Positions 46,986-59,073 are shown, numbered from the stretch's first letter. The stretch: DNA of 64,000 nucleotides from Serripes groenlandicus (GCA_031761405.1 JASEVX010000017.1:6683668-6747667); one strand, 5' to 3'. Numbers and translations: made by a program. The notes: generated by a model from the letters alone, not told the origin.

Positions 46986-47519
46986 AACAAACCCTGAAAT
47001 AAGCTTTAAAAAAATGAAGCAAAATTAGATGATCTCAATTTTTTCTATATTTATTCCAAATTTTGATTTTGTGATTATAAGTTTTTACTCAAAGGGTAAA
47101 GTAAGAAATATTATGAAAAAAACATAGTATGCAACAGTGCGGCTAGCATATTTTACCCGTTTTGCTACTACATTATGCATGTTTATTTTTTTTAAATAAA
47201 TCCTGTTTTACCCATACATTTTTCACAATTATCCGTATACACCCCAGTATATAACAGTATATATTGAACATTTCCACTTGTGAAAATATTATGTTATCAA
47301 AGGAAAACTAGCTCATTCTGAGCTATTTGCCACAATAAGTTAGTCAACATACAAGTTCCTCAGTAATTAAAATCTTAAGACATTTTGACTATTAACTATT
47401 AGCAAAATATCACACATTAAGAAAGTCTGCCCCAAAAACCTGTCAATTGATGAAGATGTCTCTTTTAAAATATATATGGATAAAGATTATTTATAATCAT
47501 GAACTAGACTAGATTGTCT

Positions 47520-48600
47520 AACAAGAGCTGTCCGCAAGACAGCATGCTCGACTATTTGGCCATTTGATACTATAGACAACAGTTGTTACTGAGATAGTGG
47601 CTTGATAGTATAGAACTATAAATCAAGTTGGATAAGTCTTGTTTGAATAACATCTGCCGATTGTGAGAAAAGGCCTAGCATGAAAAACTTCAACCCAAAA
47701 TTATAACTTCACAAAGGGCCATAATTTATTATAAATTCAGTCAGGAGTTACCTTATTTGATACCTTTAAAGACTATATTGAAGCTTTAAATCAATCTCTG
47801 TGTGGTAACTGAGATATGTGCATGATCGTGCCATGCATGCACAACTTTAACCAAATTTTAAAAGTCAAACAACGGCCATAATTTGTACTTATTTCATACA
47901 AGAGTTATCTAACTTGGCTGTCTGACACACCGGAAGACATGTATGAAGTTGCAAGGCAATATCATTAGTTGTTACTGAGATATATCCATGGAAGTACCTT
48001 GCATGCAAAACGTTAACCATAATTTCTAAGTAAAAAAAAGGCCAGAACTTGCATTATATGCTGGAAAGAGTTATCTAACTTGATTTGTTATATAGGTGAG
48101 ATGGTTGGGAAGGGTTGTATAAAGTTTCAATGCAATGCTTCAAATAATTACTAGGATATGGACTTTTAATGTCGTTGCACACAAAACTTTAACCAGAATT
48201 ACTAAGTTATAAAAGGGCTATAACTTGCAGTAAATGCAGGATAGGGTTATCTTACTTGATAATATACATAGGTGTGATGGTTGGGAAGCATTGTATAAAG
48301 TTGCAATGCAATGCATAAAGTAAATACAGAGATATGGACTCTTAATGTAGTTGCACGCAAAACTTTAATCAGAATTTCTAAGTGCATAATTGTGTCAAAA
48401 TCTAATATAGAGTATTGGGACTTGTCCTGCAAGGTCATTCGATGATGTCCAATAAGTGTATGAAGTTTCAAAGCAATAGCATCTGTGGTTTGTGAGAAAA
48501 AGCCTTGCATGCACAACTTTATCCAAAGTTGCAATGCAAACGCCAACGCCGACGCACAAGTGACTGTAATAGCTCTCATATTCTTCGAATAGTCGTGTTA
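47520..48600. repeat. Large degenerate repeat with ~170-bp units
   Basis: Starts ACAAGAGCTGTCCGCAAGAC and ends AATAGCTCTCATATTCTTCG. The interior repeats words such as AAGTTGCAATGCAATGC, GAGATATGGACT and CTTGCATGCACAACTTTA at about 170-bp steps. It resembles the 18016 element in plan (short inverted ends around degenerate tandem units) but not in sequence. Confidence 0.65.
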
Positions 48601-48873
48601 AAAAAAGCTGCTAAGTTTTAAAGCAAGTTTAAAACAAAAAACAAAAATGATCATTACATTTTCAAAATAATTCGTTACTAGCACTTTCAGTACTTTGATT
48701 ATTTCTGTTAAATGTTATACTTTCATTGTTTAGAGAATTCCACTATCTTAACTATCGTCTGCTGCAAATGAGTCAAATTGTGTCTGCAGGAATGGGTTAT
48801 ACTCTTCTATCCACCATTTATTCATGTTCCTATGCAGGATATAGAAAAACAGTTCTGATCAATGAAGATTAAT

Positions 48874-49102
48874 TTAACCCTTTCTCACTTGTAGACGCAT
48901 TCTGACGCATCTGCAGCAGAAGACTTTTGAAAAGATTGAGACAAAAGAAGAAATTGCTCAAAACGAGCAATTTCTCCTTTTGTCACCATGTTTTCAACTG
49001 TGTACTATTATTGTACTTTCATTTAAAGGTAGTTTCCAATTATGTTCAGGTATGTTTTGAAAGTCGTCTGCTGCAAATGTGTTGTATGTGGGAAAGGGTT
49101 AA
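48874..49102 (+). mobile_element. TTAA MITE, full length (229 bp)
   Basis: TTAACCCTTTCTCAC to GTGGGAAAGGGTTAA; stem TTGCTC-AAAAC-GAGCAA. Confidence 0.8.
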
Positions 49103-49264
49103 GTTTCCACATACATACAGTGTAATATTGGTTAACAGTATTCGCTATCCAATTGTAAAAGAAAATACAAACAATACGAACATTGCAGTATTAGATATAT
49201 CAGTTTCAGGAATCCTGGAGGAGACGGGTTTTGTCATATGTGTCCTTTCTATCTAAGTGTGTGT

Positions 49265-49460
49265 TTCGTTTTATTGGGTTTTTACGCCGATTTCAACAAT
49301 ATTTCAGTTGTAGCACGACGACTCATCCATTATCCCCTTGGTAAATGACCAGGACTACAATCGGAAATGTACCTTGTCCAAGTACACTCAACCTTGACCG
49401 TCGCGAGCAGGGACCGAATCCGAAACGACTAGTCTCAAATCAGTCCACTCGGCCATGCTG
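49265..49460 (-). mobile_element. tRNA-derived SINE, third type, partial
   Basis: Minus-strand head GGCCGAGTGG...TTGAGACTAGTCGTTTC with box-B-like GGATTCGGTCCCTG, and end GAAATCGGCGTAAAAAC. The 3' end resembles the second family, the head is Ser/Leu-like. Confidence 0.5.
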
Positions 49461-49596
49461 GATCCTTTAATTGATGTATCGTTTTCTTTGCTCGCTGATC
49501 AATCAGTCCATCGTTCCGGAAGTTTCAAGAGCCAATTTAAGAACTGCGCGTGCTATGCGTCGATTTGTTCCCTGTATATGATTTTTCTTCATATGT

Positions 49597-49822
49597 TTAA
49601 CCCTTTCCCACACACAGACGCTTTCTGTAGCCTTGGCAGCAGACGACTTTTGAAAACATGGTGCCAAAAGGGGAAATGGCCCAAAATGAGCCATTTCTCC
49701 TATTGTCACAATGTTTTCTACATTTCATTATTTATTCAATCATTTATATAAAGAGGATCCATATTTGTTCATATATGTTTCCGAAGTCTGCTGCTGATTT
49801 GTTGTATGTGTCAAAGGGTTAA
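49597..49822 (+). mobile_element. TTAA MITE at the left edge of duplication copy B
   Basis: TTAACCCTTTCCCACACACA to TATGTGTCAAAGGGTTAA, with stem AATGGCCCAAAATGAGCCATT in which two pairs have changed together. The duplication begins inside its right arm. Confidence 0.72.
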
Positions 49823-50044
49823 AAGTCTAAAACTTCGAGCCAGTTAATGGGGCATTCAAAAAACAAATGTATAATTGAACTGAATTGGATAAGTCAGTTA
49901 CGCGAGTATTGTTTTTTGCTTGTCAGACACTGTCATTCACCCACGAGGCATTATCATTAAACATATGTAAACTTTGACGTTCTAATTACCCCTAATGACC
50001 GATGACGTAACAGTACCGTCAGTTACGTGACAGTGACGCCTGTA

Positions 50045-50052
50045 TATATAAG
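50045..50052 (+). promoter_or_regulatory. TATA box of Tyr/Gly-rich peptide gene B
   Basis: TATATAAG in CCTGTATATATAAGGACG; two bases more of TA than copy A. TTACGTGACAGTGACG upstream is kept. Confidence 0.6.
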
Positions 50053-50075
50053 GACGCCATCGCACAACTTCGAAC

Positions 50076-50125
50076 ATTGTTTCAGGAATTGTGCTTAGAA
50101 GGGACAGTAGGTTAGAAAATAAACG
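50076..50125 (+). other. Inferred non-coding exon 1, peptide gene B
   Basis: CATTGTTTCAGGAATTGTGC ... AAACG|GTAAGT. Left edge estimated. Confidence 0.55.
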
Positions 50126-51064
50126 GTAAGTTTGTTATTATCATATATTTTCTGTATTTTCATAATTTATTGTTTTAGTTATTTCTTGTCTTGTATCATT
50201 TTATCCGGTTTTACTTGTATTTCCCTCTGTCAATAAGTTACAAATCATTATTTAGAATCAATGTTAACAGCTTTTGTCTCCATTGATATATTAGTTATAT
50301 TGTTGTGGGTTAAACAGTTTTAGTAGAGTTTCTTTTCGCGTCAAAGTTTAACAACGCAAACCAGTCCAACGTGATTCTGCTGCGCGAAGGCTTGAATGGG
50401 TAGAAAACTAACCTTATTATCTCAGTATGCGGATATAACTTTGATATCAACATCTCGATAGTAACTTTTGATTGTTCTGTGTACATATATTTGGCTTAAA
50501 AAAGCTACTATTTCCCCTTTGTATATTTTTCTATACCAACCACATGCACATCGCTTTTATTTCATTATTCCACAATGCGACAGAAATGTGTCAACCCTAT
50601 ACATGGGAACGATATTGTCGTAATGAGCGTCTTCTGTCTCCGATTCATATATAATTATGTGTGTTTTTTAATGTATCTAAATTTTGTTTTATATGCAATT
50701 GAAAAACACGTTTTCTATAAGTAAATGCAGTAGTGGTTGCATCATCGAAAGCAATGTCTTCAGATGAAGATTGTTAAAGACGACAGGAAAAGAACAAGAA
50801 AGGAAATTCAATATAAAAATATGGTGTATTTCAACAAAGCAGACTGTCTGTGTTCGTGAAGAATTCTGACAAAATATTGTATCATGGTCAACATACTTGA
50901 TCCTAAGATTACACCAAGTATCTCAATGTACTTGTGCTGCTTTTCCCGTTCTGTAATGTATATATTGACATTTCACGCCTTCATTGTTTGTGTTCATGAG
51001 TTGATAATACAGGACAGAAAAGCGACGTTGTTCTATATCTATCGCATTTTTACAGAAAACAAAG

Positions 51065-51780
51065 ATGTTCCCCCGACTCCTACTGTTTGTTGCGGTTGCC
51101 CTTGTCTACATGACCTTGACACAAGCCACTCCATATCATTCGTACGGACGAACTTACTACAGACCTATGTATAGAAGTTACCATATGCCCTATTATGGTG
51201 AGTATCTACAATTGTATTTTATCAAAGTAATCTACGATTTGTTGTGGTGTGTGTGTGTGGGGGGGGGGGGGGGGGGGGGGGGTGTAAAGGGGGGGAAGGG
51301 GGATGGGAAAGGGAGGGTTATTTTTTTCGCAAAATTCCTCTCGCAGGATATCAAAGTTTGACGCTATTCTGTATTCTTTGGTGCGATCTGGTATGCGATG
51401 TAATTGATATCAAAAAGGCCACATACAATAAATCTGCAGCAGACGGCCTTTTAACTCTTTCCCACATACAATAAATCTGCAGAAGAGGACTTCGAAAATA
51501 TCTTGGCAAGAATATGAAAAATCTCTGAATGAAAGTAGTATTATCAATCTAGAGTGCATGGTTGTAAATTGTTAAATAAATAATGAAATGGTAGCATTTG
51601 TGCGATCTGCGAAAATCAACCTTAAATCGTTTGCGACCATAGGACCAGATCAGCCATAATAATGTTAAGGTTGGATTTCTTTTAACACCGCTCATAAAGA
51701 TATGACCGTTTTTCATTTCAGCCTATGGTGGTGGAGACTATAACGATGACGGTTACGGCGGATGGAATGGCTGGGATTAG
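51065..51780 (+). CDS. Tyr/Gly-rich secreted peptide B (63 aa)
   Basis: Joining 51065-51197 and 51722-51780 (acceptor TTTCATTTCAG, donor TTATG|GTGAGT; upstream acceptor TTTTTACAG at 51055) gives 63 residues. Compared with peptide A it differs by I3P, C15Y, S22T, F31Y and T45A and lacks one Asn after the NDD string. Signal peptide, all Tyr, Arg, Trp and Gly landmarks and the reading frame are preserved. AATAAA at 51946 lies 166 bp past the stop. Intron 2 is only 0.5 kb and holds a poly-G tract. The high coding identity beside rearranged introns argues that both copies are maintained; function is unknown. Confidence 0.78.
51259..51282. repeat. Poly-G tract in intron 2 of peptide gene B
   Basis: About 24 G following (GT)n. 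Exact length not dependable. Confidence 0.85.
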
Positions 51781-51945
51781 ACGGCGTTCATAAACAACTT
51801 CCGGGAGGATCGGTCTCAATCGTGTATCATCGTAAATCTCCGTGCATGATCGGAAGGCTGCGCTTGTTTTTGCTGCTTCGACAGTATATTTCTCACACAA
51901 ATATCTTATGTATTCTTTTTAAATGATATATACTTGTTATGAAAG

Positions 51946-51951
51946 AATAAA
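51946..51951 (+). terminator. Polyadenylation signal, peptide gene B
   Basis: AATAAA in GAAAGAATAAACTATAACTG, same context as copy A. Confidence 0.7.
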
Positions 51952-52059
51952 CTATAACTGATGTATCTATATAGTCAAGAGTTTTTATTCCAAACTTAGT
52001 TAATTCAAAGACCTAATAATACATGTAATGTATTATTAGATCTTTGGTTAATTTAAAAC

Positions 52060-52575
52060 TGAAACAGAGTTTGAAACATATTCTTTATTTGCCATATCTA
52101 GGATCTCTAAGTATGGTAATACCTCATAAGAGAAAGAAATTCTTTGACATGAACAAAGTACAGTACGACCTGTGTTTAAAGTTTCAAGCTGGTGATCTAT
52201 AGCGTAAACAAGATTTTTCTCAAAATGAACATAGTGACCTTGCTTTTGACCAGACATGACCTATATTTAAACCTAGATACCATCAAGTAAATTATTCTGA
52301 CAAAGTTTCAACATGCTCAAACTAAAAATGCGGCCTCCAAGAGTGTTCACAAGATTTTTCTTAAATTTGAACTTGTGACCTAGTTTTGGACCTCGCCTGA
52401 CCCATTTGCGAACTTGGTCACAATTTGATGTAGACGTATCTTCTGATAAACTTGCATGCGTATTGGATGCAAAATGTTGCCGGTAGTGTTCATACGGCAA
52501 CTGTTGACGTAAGACGGACTAAATGTGATAACAATTAGCTTACCTTGAGGACTTCGTCCTCGGGTGAGCTAAACG
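52060..52575. repeat. Dispersed repeat ending CGGGTGAGCTAAA, copy B
   Basis: Counterpart of 41340-41880, ending GGACTTCGTCCTCGGGTGAG; about as degenerate. Confidence 0.6.
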
Positions 52576-52917
52576 CCCAATTTGATTATAACATTTCACC
52601 AGCCATAAATGTCCATGGGTATGTGTAAATATCAGTGTCATTTTCTGGTGTACGCGCCTCTAGCCCAGACACCTGTTAATTGAAGAGTTCAGAAAATAAA
52701 TTCAGCACTCTTGAATATTATTTCAATCTTGAACGTTTGGGAAGGTACCTTAATCGAATTATGCGTCTGTAATTGTCGCGTGAATGCTTTATTCAAATTT
52801 TGAAAATATAAATGAGGCGAATTAAGAGAAACATTATGGACTCTGCGTAATGTATCGACCCAGATCAGCCTGCGCAGTCCTTGCATGCTATTTCGGGCTG
52901 ACACATTCTGTCTGTTT

Positions 52918-53028
52918 CTTTAGGGTGTTGTGTGGAGTACTGTAGTGAGAAAACCAGGAAATACACGAGTAGGTGAACTGGCCGCCGTGATATGACTGAG
53001 AAAATGTTAAAAACGGCGTTAAATCAGT
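52918..53028 (+). mobile_element. SINE 3' end, first family
   Basis: TGTGTGGAGTACTGTAGTGA to GTTAAAAACGGCGTTAAATCA. Not seen in copy A, so probably inserted or retained in B only. Confidence 0.6.
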
Positions 53029-53317
53029 TGAGGGTGTACTACTAATACATTTTTAAAACAGATGCCAAACAATATAACGATCAAAACGAGCAACTTCTTC
53101 TTTTCCTTAATTGCCCAATTTCTATATACAAGTATCCAAAAACCTAGGAATGTCTGTTTGCATATGACATGGCATCGAGCCGCAATAACACCGTCAGTAA
53201 CTACAAGGGCTAGCCATCCATGATTTGTGAATTTGTATCTCAGTTCGACCATTCATTCTTGCAGATTATTGTACTTGCGTCATTCATCTTCCACTGTTAT
53301 GCGGACAGTTTGGTGAG

Positions 53318-53582
53318 ATATGAGCCGTTCCAGGAGAAAACCAACATTATGGATTCTGCATAATGTATCGAACCAGATCAGCCTGCGCAGTCCGCGCAGG
53401 CTAATACGGGCCGACAAATTCCGTCCCAGGGGATAGAGGTAAAGAGTAATGATTCCTCAAACGGAAAATCCACAGGAAGCGAAAATTGTCTGTCCGGGTT
53501 AGCCTGCTCGGCATGCTTATGCTGATCCCGGTCGATGCTTTACGCAGAGTCCACAATGCTGGTTTTCTCGCGGGACGGCTCA
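53318..53582. mobile_element. Fold-back element, family 2, copy B
   Basis: TGAGCCGTTCCAGGAGAAAA to TTCTCGCGGGACGGCTCA. Retains CAGCCTGCGCAGTCCGCGCA, which copy A has partly lost. Confidence 0.78.
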
Positions 53583-53751
53583 TATATAGAAAATATCACA
53601 GGAAAAATGTGTATGATTATCATTTTATTCTTCCTGTCTCAATTAAAAAGATAACTGTTCGTAATATCATGACTGTTAACATAACAACTCAAACATAGCT
53701 ATTAATAGAAATTATAGTACAATCATCTACAAAATTACGAAACTGAGCTTT

Positions 53752-53971
53752 AACCCTTTCCTTCATGCAGATGCTTTCTGACGCCTCTGCAACACAATTT
53801 GAAAACAGTGTGGCAAATAGTGATATTGTGTATACTGATCAATTCTTCCATTTGCCACATTGTTCTTAATTCTTTTCAATTATACTTTCGTTTAAAGAAA
53901 GGTTTTATATTTCTGTGGGTATTTTTTCAAATACATCTGATGCAGAATTTGTCGTATCAGGGAAAGGGTAA
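53752..53971 (+). mobile_element. TTAA MITE predating the duplication, copy B
   Basis: TTAACCCTTTCCTTC to CAGGGAAAGGGTAAA; partner of 43409. The CAGCAGAC word has been reduced to CAACACAA. Confidence 0.65.
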
Positions 53972-54820
53972 ATAAGTTCATATCAAGGTATCGGATATAT
54001 TTAACAACTTGTAGAAGTAAACAGAACACTGTAAGATAGACTCTTTCAAGCATAAATCAAATCTGCAGCAAACGACTTTGAAAACATCTAGGCAAAAATA
54101 TATAAAATATCCATAAATCAAATGTTTATATTATCATACAGAGCATAGCAATCCCTTTTATTTATCTAACAAGTCTTCTGCTGCATAAGATTTTCCATAA
54201 TTCTGCCTTTATGTTTGTAAAGTCGGCTGCAACAGATTTGTTGTAAATCAGTACAGTCGCACCTGTGCTTAAGACCAACTTGGAAGAGCAATTACCTGTC
54301 TATAAAGACCATATGTTCAGTTTCCCAATAACTCTATTTCTGCATAACTGACCCTGCAAATAAAGACCACCCGTGAACAAAGACCATATTGATGTCTTCC
54401 CATTGGTGGTCTTAATACACAGGTTCAACTGTACTCTGTGCATAATGAAACAGTCAGAAATTCAACTAGCTTTATATTGATATTATTATACATAACACAT
54501 AAAACAAAAAACGCATATACTACCAGGAAAAAGACCTTAAATTCTATATGACCCATTTCCTTGTTTAATTACGTGATTTTATAAACTTCAACAAAAAAAA
54601 AAACCATTAATTAAAATGTATCAATCAAAATGATTCTTCTGTTCACTTTTACATGAGCCATGCTCTACACAAACTAACTTCGGACAAATTGCCATGAGTG
54701 TTGATCCAGATCAAATCACTACCCACACAATTTGGTCTGGCTCTGAGCCAATTAATCATAGAAGAGTCAAGAAATGTTTCATTGTCAATTTTCAATAGAT
54801 TACAACAGAAAAACTACTAT

Positions 54821-55037
54821 TAACCCTTTTCCACGCTTTCTGACTGCAGCAGACAGCTTTTTGAAAACATGGAAACAAAAGAAGAAATTGCTCAAAACGA
54901 GCAATCTCTCCTTTTGTCACCATGGTTTCAATTCTATTCAATTATTGTTCTTTTCATTTACAGGGACTTTCTGTGCTTTTGCCTAGTTGTTTACAAAGTT
55001 GTCTGCTGCAGATTTGTTGTATGTGGGAAAGGGTTAA
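54821..55037 (+). mobile_element. TTAA MITE, copy B
   Basis: TTAACCCTTTTCCAC to GTGGGAAAGGGTTAA; stem TTGCTC-AAAAC-GAGCAA retained. Partner of 44171; here the left arm is shortened. Confidence 0.7.
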
Positions 55038-55115
55038 AACAAAATGCACACACAAATCTACGTCCAAATACAGGTGACATGAAGGTGATCTGATGTTTTT
55101 TTTTAAAACCTCCCT

Positions 55116-55345
55116 TTAACCCTTTCCCTCATACGACAATTCTGCAGCAGATGACTTTGAACGTATTTTGTCAAAACATAAAAAATCTCCATAATTGAAT
55201 GCATAACCTATGACAAAAAGTGGAAAACATGGTGGCAAAATGAGAAATTGCACGTTTTGTGCAATTTCTTCTTTTGTCACTATGTTTTCAAAAAGCCGTC
55301 TGCTGCAGAGGCGTCAGAAAGCGTCTATATGAGGGAAAGGGTTAA
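55116..55345 (-). mobile_element. TTAA MITE, full length (230 bp)
   Basis: TTAACCCTTTCCCTC to GAGGGAAAGGGTTAA; stem TTGCAC-GTTTT-GTGCAA. Followed by a partial copy ending at 55478. Confidence 0.85.
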
Positions 55346-55681
55346 ATGAAAGTACAATAATTGAACAGAGTTGAAAACATGGTGACAAAATGCGAAATTG
55401 CTTGTTTTGAGCCATTTCTTCTTTTGTCGCCATGTTTTCAAAAAGCTGTCTGCTGCAGAGGCGACAGGGAAAGGGTTAACTTGATGTTTTCAAAGTCGCC
55501 TGCTGCTGGTTAGTTTCATGCATGAAAGGGTTCATACAGAGTTAAAATCATTGAGGGAAAAAGAAGAAACATTAGTTACTTTTACAAAACAGTTCATAAT
55601 AATACATTCAACGCTTGAAATGGCAAGAAATAACAAAGTTACCAACATCTGCAGTTTGGCCATCTCTGACATGCTATTTTA

Positions 55682-55908
55682 TTAACCCTTTCCCACATAC
55701 AACAAATCTGCAGCAGACGACTTTGAAAACATAGTGACAAAAATCTGAAAAATCTCCATTAAAATTAGCTTGATCGTTAAATAAAGTTGAAAACATTGTG
55801 GCCAAAGGAGAAATTGCTCATCATGAGCAATTTAACCTTCGGCCACGATGTTTTCAAAAGTCGTCTGCTGCAAAGGTGTCAGAAAGCGTCTATGTGGGAA
55901 AGGGTTAA
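55682..55908 (-). mobile_element. TTAA MITE, 227 bp
   Basis: TTAACCCTTTCCCACATACA to GTGGGAAAGGGTTAA; stem TTGCTC-ATC-ATGAGCAA. Confidence 0.8.
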
Positions 55909-55982
55909 GTCTTCTGAACTAAAACCATCCGTAGAAAGGAACAGCAACATGGAAGAAATTGAAGATTGATATTGAACAAGAG

Positions 55983-56212
55983 TTAACCCTTTCCCTCATA
56001 TAGACGCTTTCTGACGCCTCTGCAGCAGACGGCTTTTTGAAAACATTGTGACAAAAGAAGAAATTGCACAGAACGTGCAATTTCTCCTTTTGCCACAATG
56101 TTTTCCACTTTTTGTCATAGGTTATCCATTCAATTATGGAGATTTTCTATGTTTTGACAAAATACGTTCAAAGTCGTCTGCTGCAGAATTGTCGTATGAG
56201 GGAAAGGGTTAA
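55983..56212 (+). mobile_element. TTAA MITE, full length (230 bp)
   Basis: TTAACCCTTTCCCTC to GAGGGAAAGGGTTAA; stem TTGCAC-AGAAC-GTGCAA. Confidence 0.85.
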
Positions 56213-56411
56213 CAAAACTGTGAGAAAAGAAGTAATTGCTAATCTCTTTATATGCTTTGATTTTAACACTTTCCCCTCACATACATTTTGACGCTTATGC
56301 AGCAGTTGCTTTTTTAAAACACTGTGACGAAAGGATGAGCATTTTCTCCTAAACCCCAGTTTTCAACTCCATATAATTGTATTTATATGTTGATTTACAG
56401 AGAATTTACTG

Positions 56412-56555
56412 CAGCTCTAAAGGGACACACACATTTTTATAAATAACATACTATGTCATGCGCACAAAAAAAAAAAATAGAGATACTAAGTCGTGCGAAC
56501 GAGATACTATCTCGCACAAGATAAAAAAAATATTGTGTGTGTCCCTTTAGAGCTG
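56412..56555. mobile_element. 144-bp inverted-repeat element nested in an old TTAA MITE
   Basis: CAGCTCTAAAGGGACACACA at the left and its exact complement TGTGTGTCCCTTTAGAGCTG at the right; the arms continue imperfectly inward (GAGATACTA words). The surrounding ACACTTTCCCCTCACATAC (56267) and AGGAGGAAAGGGTACT (56620) are the ends of the host MITE, which it splits. Confidence 0.82.
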
Positions 56556-56737
56556 CTGTAGAATTTCCATATTTTTTCGAAAAATGTTTTTTCAAAATTG
56601 TTTGCTGCAGACTTTTTGTAGGAGGAAAGGGTACTAACTAGTCTACAACATCAGGTAGAGATATATTACAATGTGCATTTTAAAACATATGCATCTGCAG
56701 ACAACTTTTATCAAAACATTAGTACATGTATCCCTTT

Positions 56738-56967
56738 TTAACCCTTTCCCACATACAACAATTCTGCAGCAGACAACTTTTAAAACATTCCCTTAATTGT
56801 TTGGAAACTCCCTTTAAATGAAAGAACAATAATTAATTAGAGTTGAAAACATGGTGACAAAAGAAGAAATTGCTTGTTTTGAGCAATTTCTTCTTTTGTC
56901 ACAATGTTTTCAAAAAGCAGTCTGCTGCAGAGGCGTCAGAAAGCGTCTATATGAGGGAAAGGGTTAA
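56738..56967 (-). mobile_element. TTAA MITE, full length (230 bp)
   Basis: TTAACCCTTTCCCACATACA at the left but GAGGGAAAGGGTTAA at the right: the two ends come from different subfamilies. Stem TTGCTT-GTTTT-GAGCAA with a G-T pair. Confidence 0.82.
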
Positions 56968-57262
56968 CACTCCCAGCCAGTTTGATCTTATATTCTATAT
57001 CAGGTTTTTTATATATATACAAGTGTAAAATAACAACAATGTGAACAATCCCTGATGTACAGTCAGACCCCCCCCCCCCCCATCAAACAATACATGGGTA
57101 TATTCGATTTACATGTGATAGCAGCAGAGTCTGTGAATCTACACGTTCTAAGTCTTGTCTATGCAGCAGATAATGAGAGTTTCATTTTTTTTCACCACTG
57201 GCAATTTTTAATAAGTATTAGTTGTCCCAGTATCAGGTAAACACTTTACTACACATTTCAGT

Positions 57263-57433
57263 TTAACACTATCCCTCTTATAGACGATTTCTGACACCTA
57301 TGCAGCAGACGGCTTTTTGAAAACATAGTGACAAAAGAAGAAATTGCTCAAAACGATGTTTTCCACTTCTATTTTTTGACAAAATATGTTCCAAGTCGTC
57401 TGCTGCAGAATTGTTGTATGAGGGAAAGGGTAA
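57263..57433 (+). mobile_element. TTAA MITE with hairpin arm deleted
   Basis: TTAACACTATCCCTC to GAGGGAAAGGGTAAA. The sequence jumps from GCTCAAAACGA to TGTTTTCCACTT, removing the right arm of the central hairpin. Confidence 0.7.
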
Positions 57434-57434
57434 A

Positions 57435-57900
57435 ACAATATCTTCTCATCATGGTTATATGTCTCACTTAATGGTCATTTCTTCTGTTGATAATTCTCAT
57501 CCCTGGTAAGTCATTTACTGGTCAACTTCAGCCACAAATCACTTTGAGGACAAAAACAAAATCCAAATGTTCATATTCACATCCACATCAAATTACATTG
57601 TATCTGATTGTTAACACCACTTGTTCGTGTTAAGTTCTCATTTCATTTTACATTATTTTATTTTCATTTCACATTTGAGAGTGATTCAAAATCGTATATA
57701 AAATAAAAATGTGTCTGAATGACTCCTATCGCCAGTTGTTCACTGTTTAGTGTTACCCTTCAAAGGAAGTGATTATTATTCCTTGCTACAGTGAACTTCA
57801 GCACAACTCCCACCTTGTGTGCGTTATTATCCATTCCTGATGTGAATAAGGTCTGTCTGTCACTCCAACCAACACTTATCAACCCAGCAATACCACTTAT
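57435..57900. other. No gene seen
   Basis: Unassigned sequence between a MITE and the 59-bp satellite. Confidence 0.3.
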
Positions 57901-58640
57901 CTTCAGCTATAATTCCTCCCAAACTTAGCAACCCACCTTTTTTCAATGATTGTAAATGTTATCTCCATCTATAAGTCCTCCCAAACTTAAGCAACCCACC
58001 ATTTTTCAATGATTGTAAATGTATTTCCATTTATAAGTCCTCTTTAACATAAGCAACCTACCATTTTTCAATGATAGTAAAATCTTTTTTTATAAGTCCT
58101 TCCAAACTTAAGCAAACCACCATTTTTACAATGATTGTAAATGTATTTTCATTTATAAGTCCTTCCAAACTTAAGCAACCCACCATTTTTCAATGATTGT
58201 AAATCTCTTTCTGTAAGTCCTCTCTAACATAAGCAACACGCCATTTATCAATGATTGTGAATAAATCTCCATCTATAAGCATTCCCAAACATAAGCAACC
58301 CACCATTTGTCCATGATTTTAACTGTATCTCTATCTAGAAGTCCTTCCAAACTTAGGCAATCCACCATTTGTCCATGATTGTAACTATCTCTATTTATGA
58401 ATCTTCCAAAACATAAGCAACCCACCATTTGTCCATGATTTTAACTGTATCTCTATCTATAAGCCCTCTCAAACTTAAGCAATCCACCACTTGTCCATTA
58501 TTTTAACTGTATCTCTATCTATAAGTCCTTCCAAACTTAAGCAATCCACCACTTGTCCATGATTGTAACTGTATCTCTATCTATGAATCTTCCAAAACAT
58601 ATGCAACCCACCATTTGTCCATGATTGTGAATATAAATGA
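57901..58640 (+). repeat. Satellite of about 59-bp units, about 12 units
   Basis: Units carry TCCAAACTTAAGCAACCCAC, CATTTTTCAATGATTGTAAA and TCTCTATCTATAAGTCC; the right half uses a TTTGTCCATGATT variant. Confidence 0.85.
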
Positions 58641-59073
58641 TTGTACATTTTACCAACAATCCTTATTTAATCCCAATACTACTTGACTTTACCATAATTA
58701 TCATTAATTCCATATAATATATATTTTGCCTTCGCCTCTGGTTACTTTCGAAAGCATTGTGAGAAAGGGAGAAATTGCTCACTATGAGCAATTTCTCCTT
58801 TCCATCAATTTCTCCTTTTTCTGAAACGAAATAAAACCTTCATTTCTCTACATTCTCAATATGAAATGTCCTGGAAATTGACCGGACAATACCAATAGTC
58901 CAGCATCAGTTATGGTCACTTTCCAGAGAAATCCAATAAATCTGCTTCATTTCATTCATGGCAGATTATCAGGCAATTTTATTTCGATGTAAGTTATGTT
59001 AAGCTTCGACACATTTCGTTAATTAATTCAGTGATGAACTATGATCCTCCCATTTATCATCATTAATTCATTA

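Larger units (their letters stand above)
49725..55105. repeat. Segmental duplication, copy B
   Basis: Direct-orientation partner of 38045-44440, about 11.7 kb downstream. Contains peptide gene B with its promoter, plus the shared repeats at 52060, 53190, 53318, 53752 and 54821. Confidence 0.85.

Noticed and set aside
51065..51361. Unspliced 98-codon reading with poly-Gly
   Set aside because: Reads through a donor conserved with the paralogue into a poly-G intron tract.
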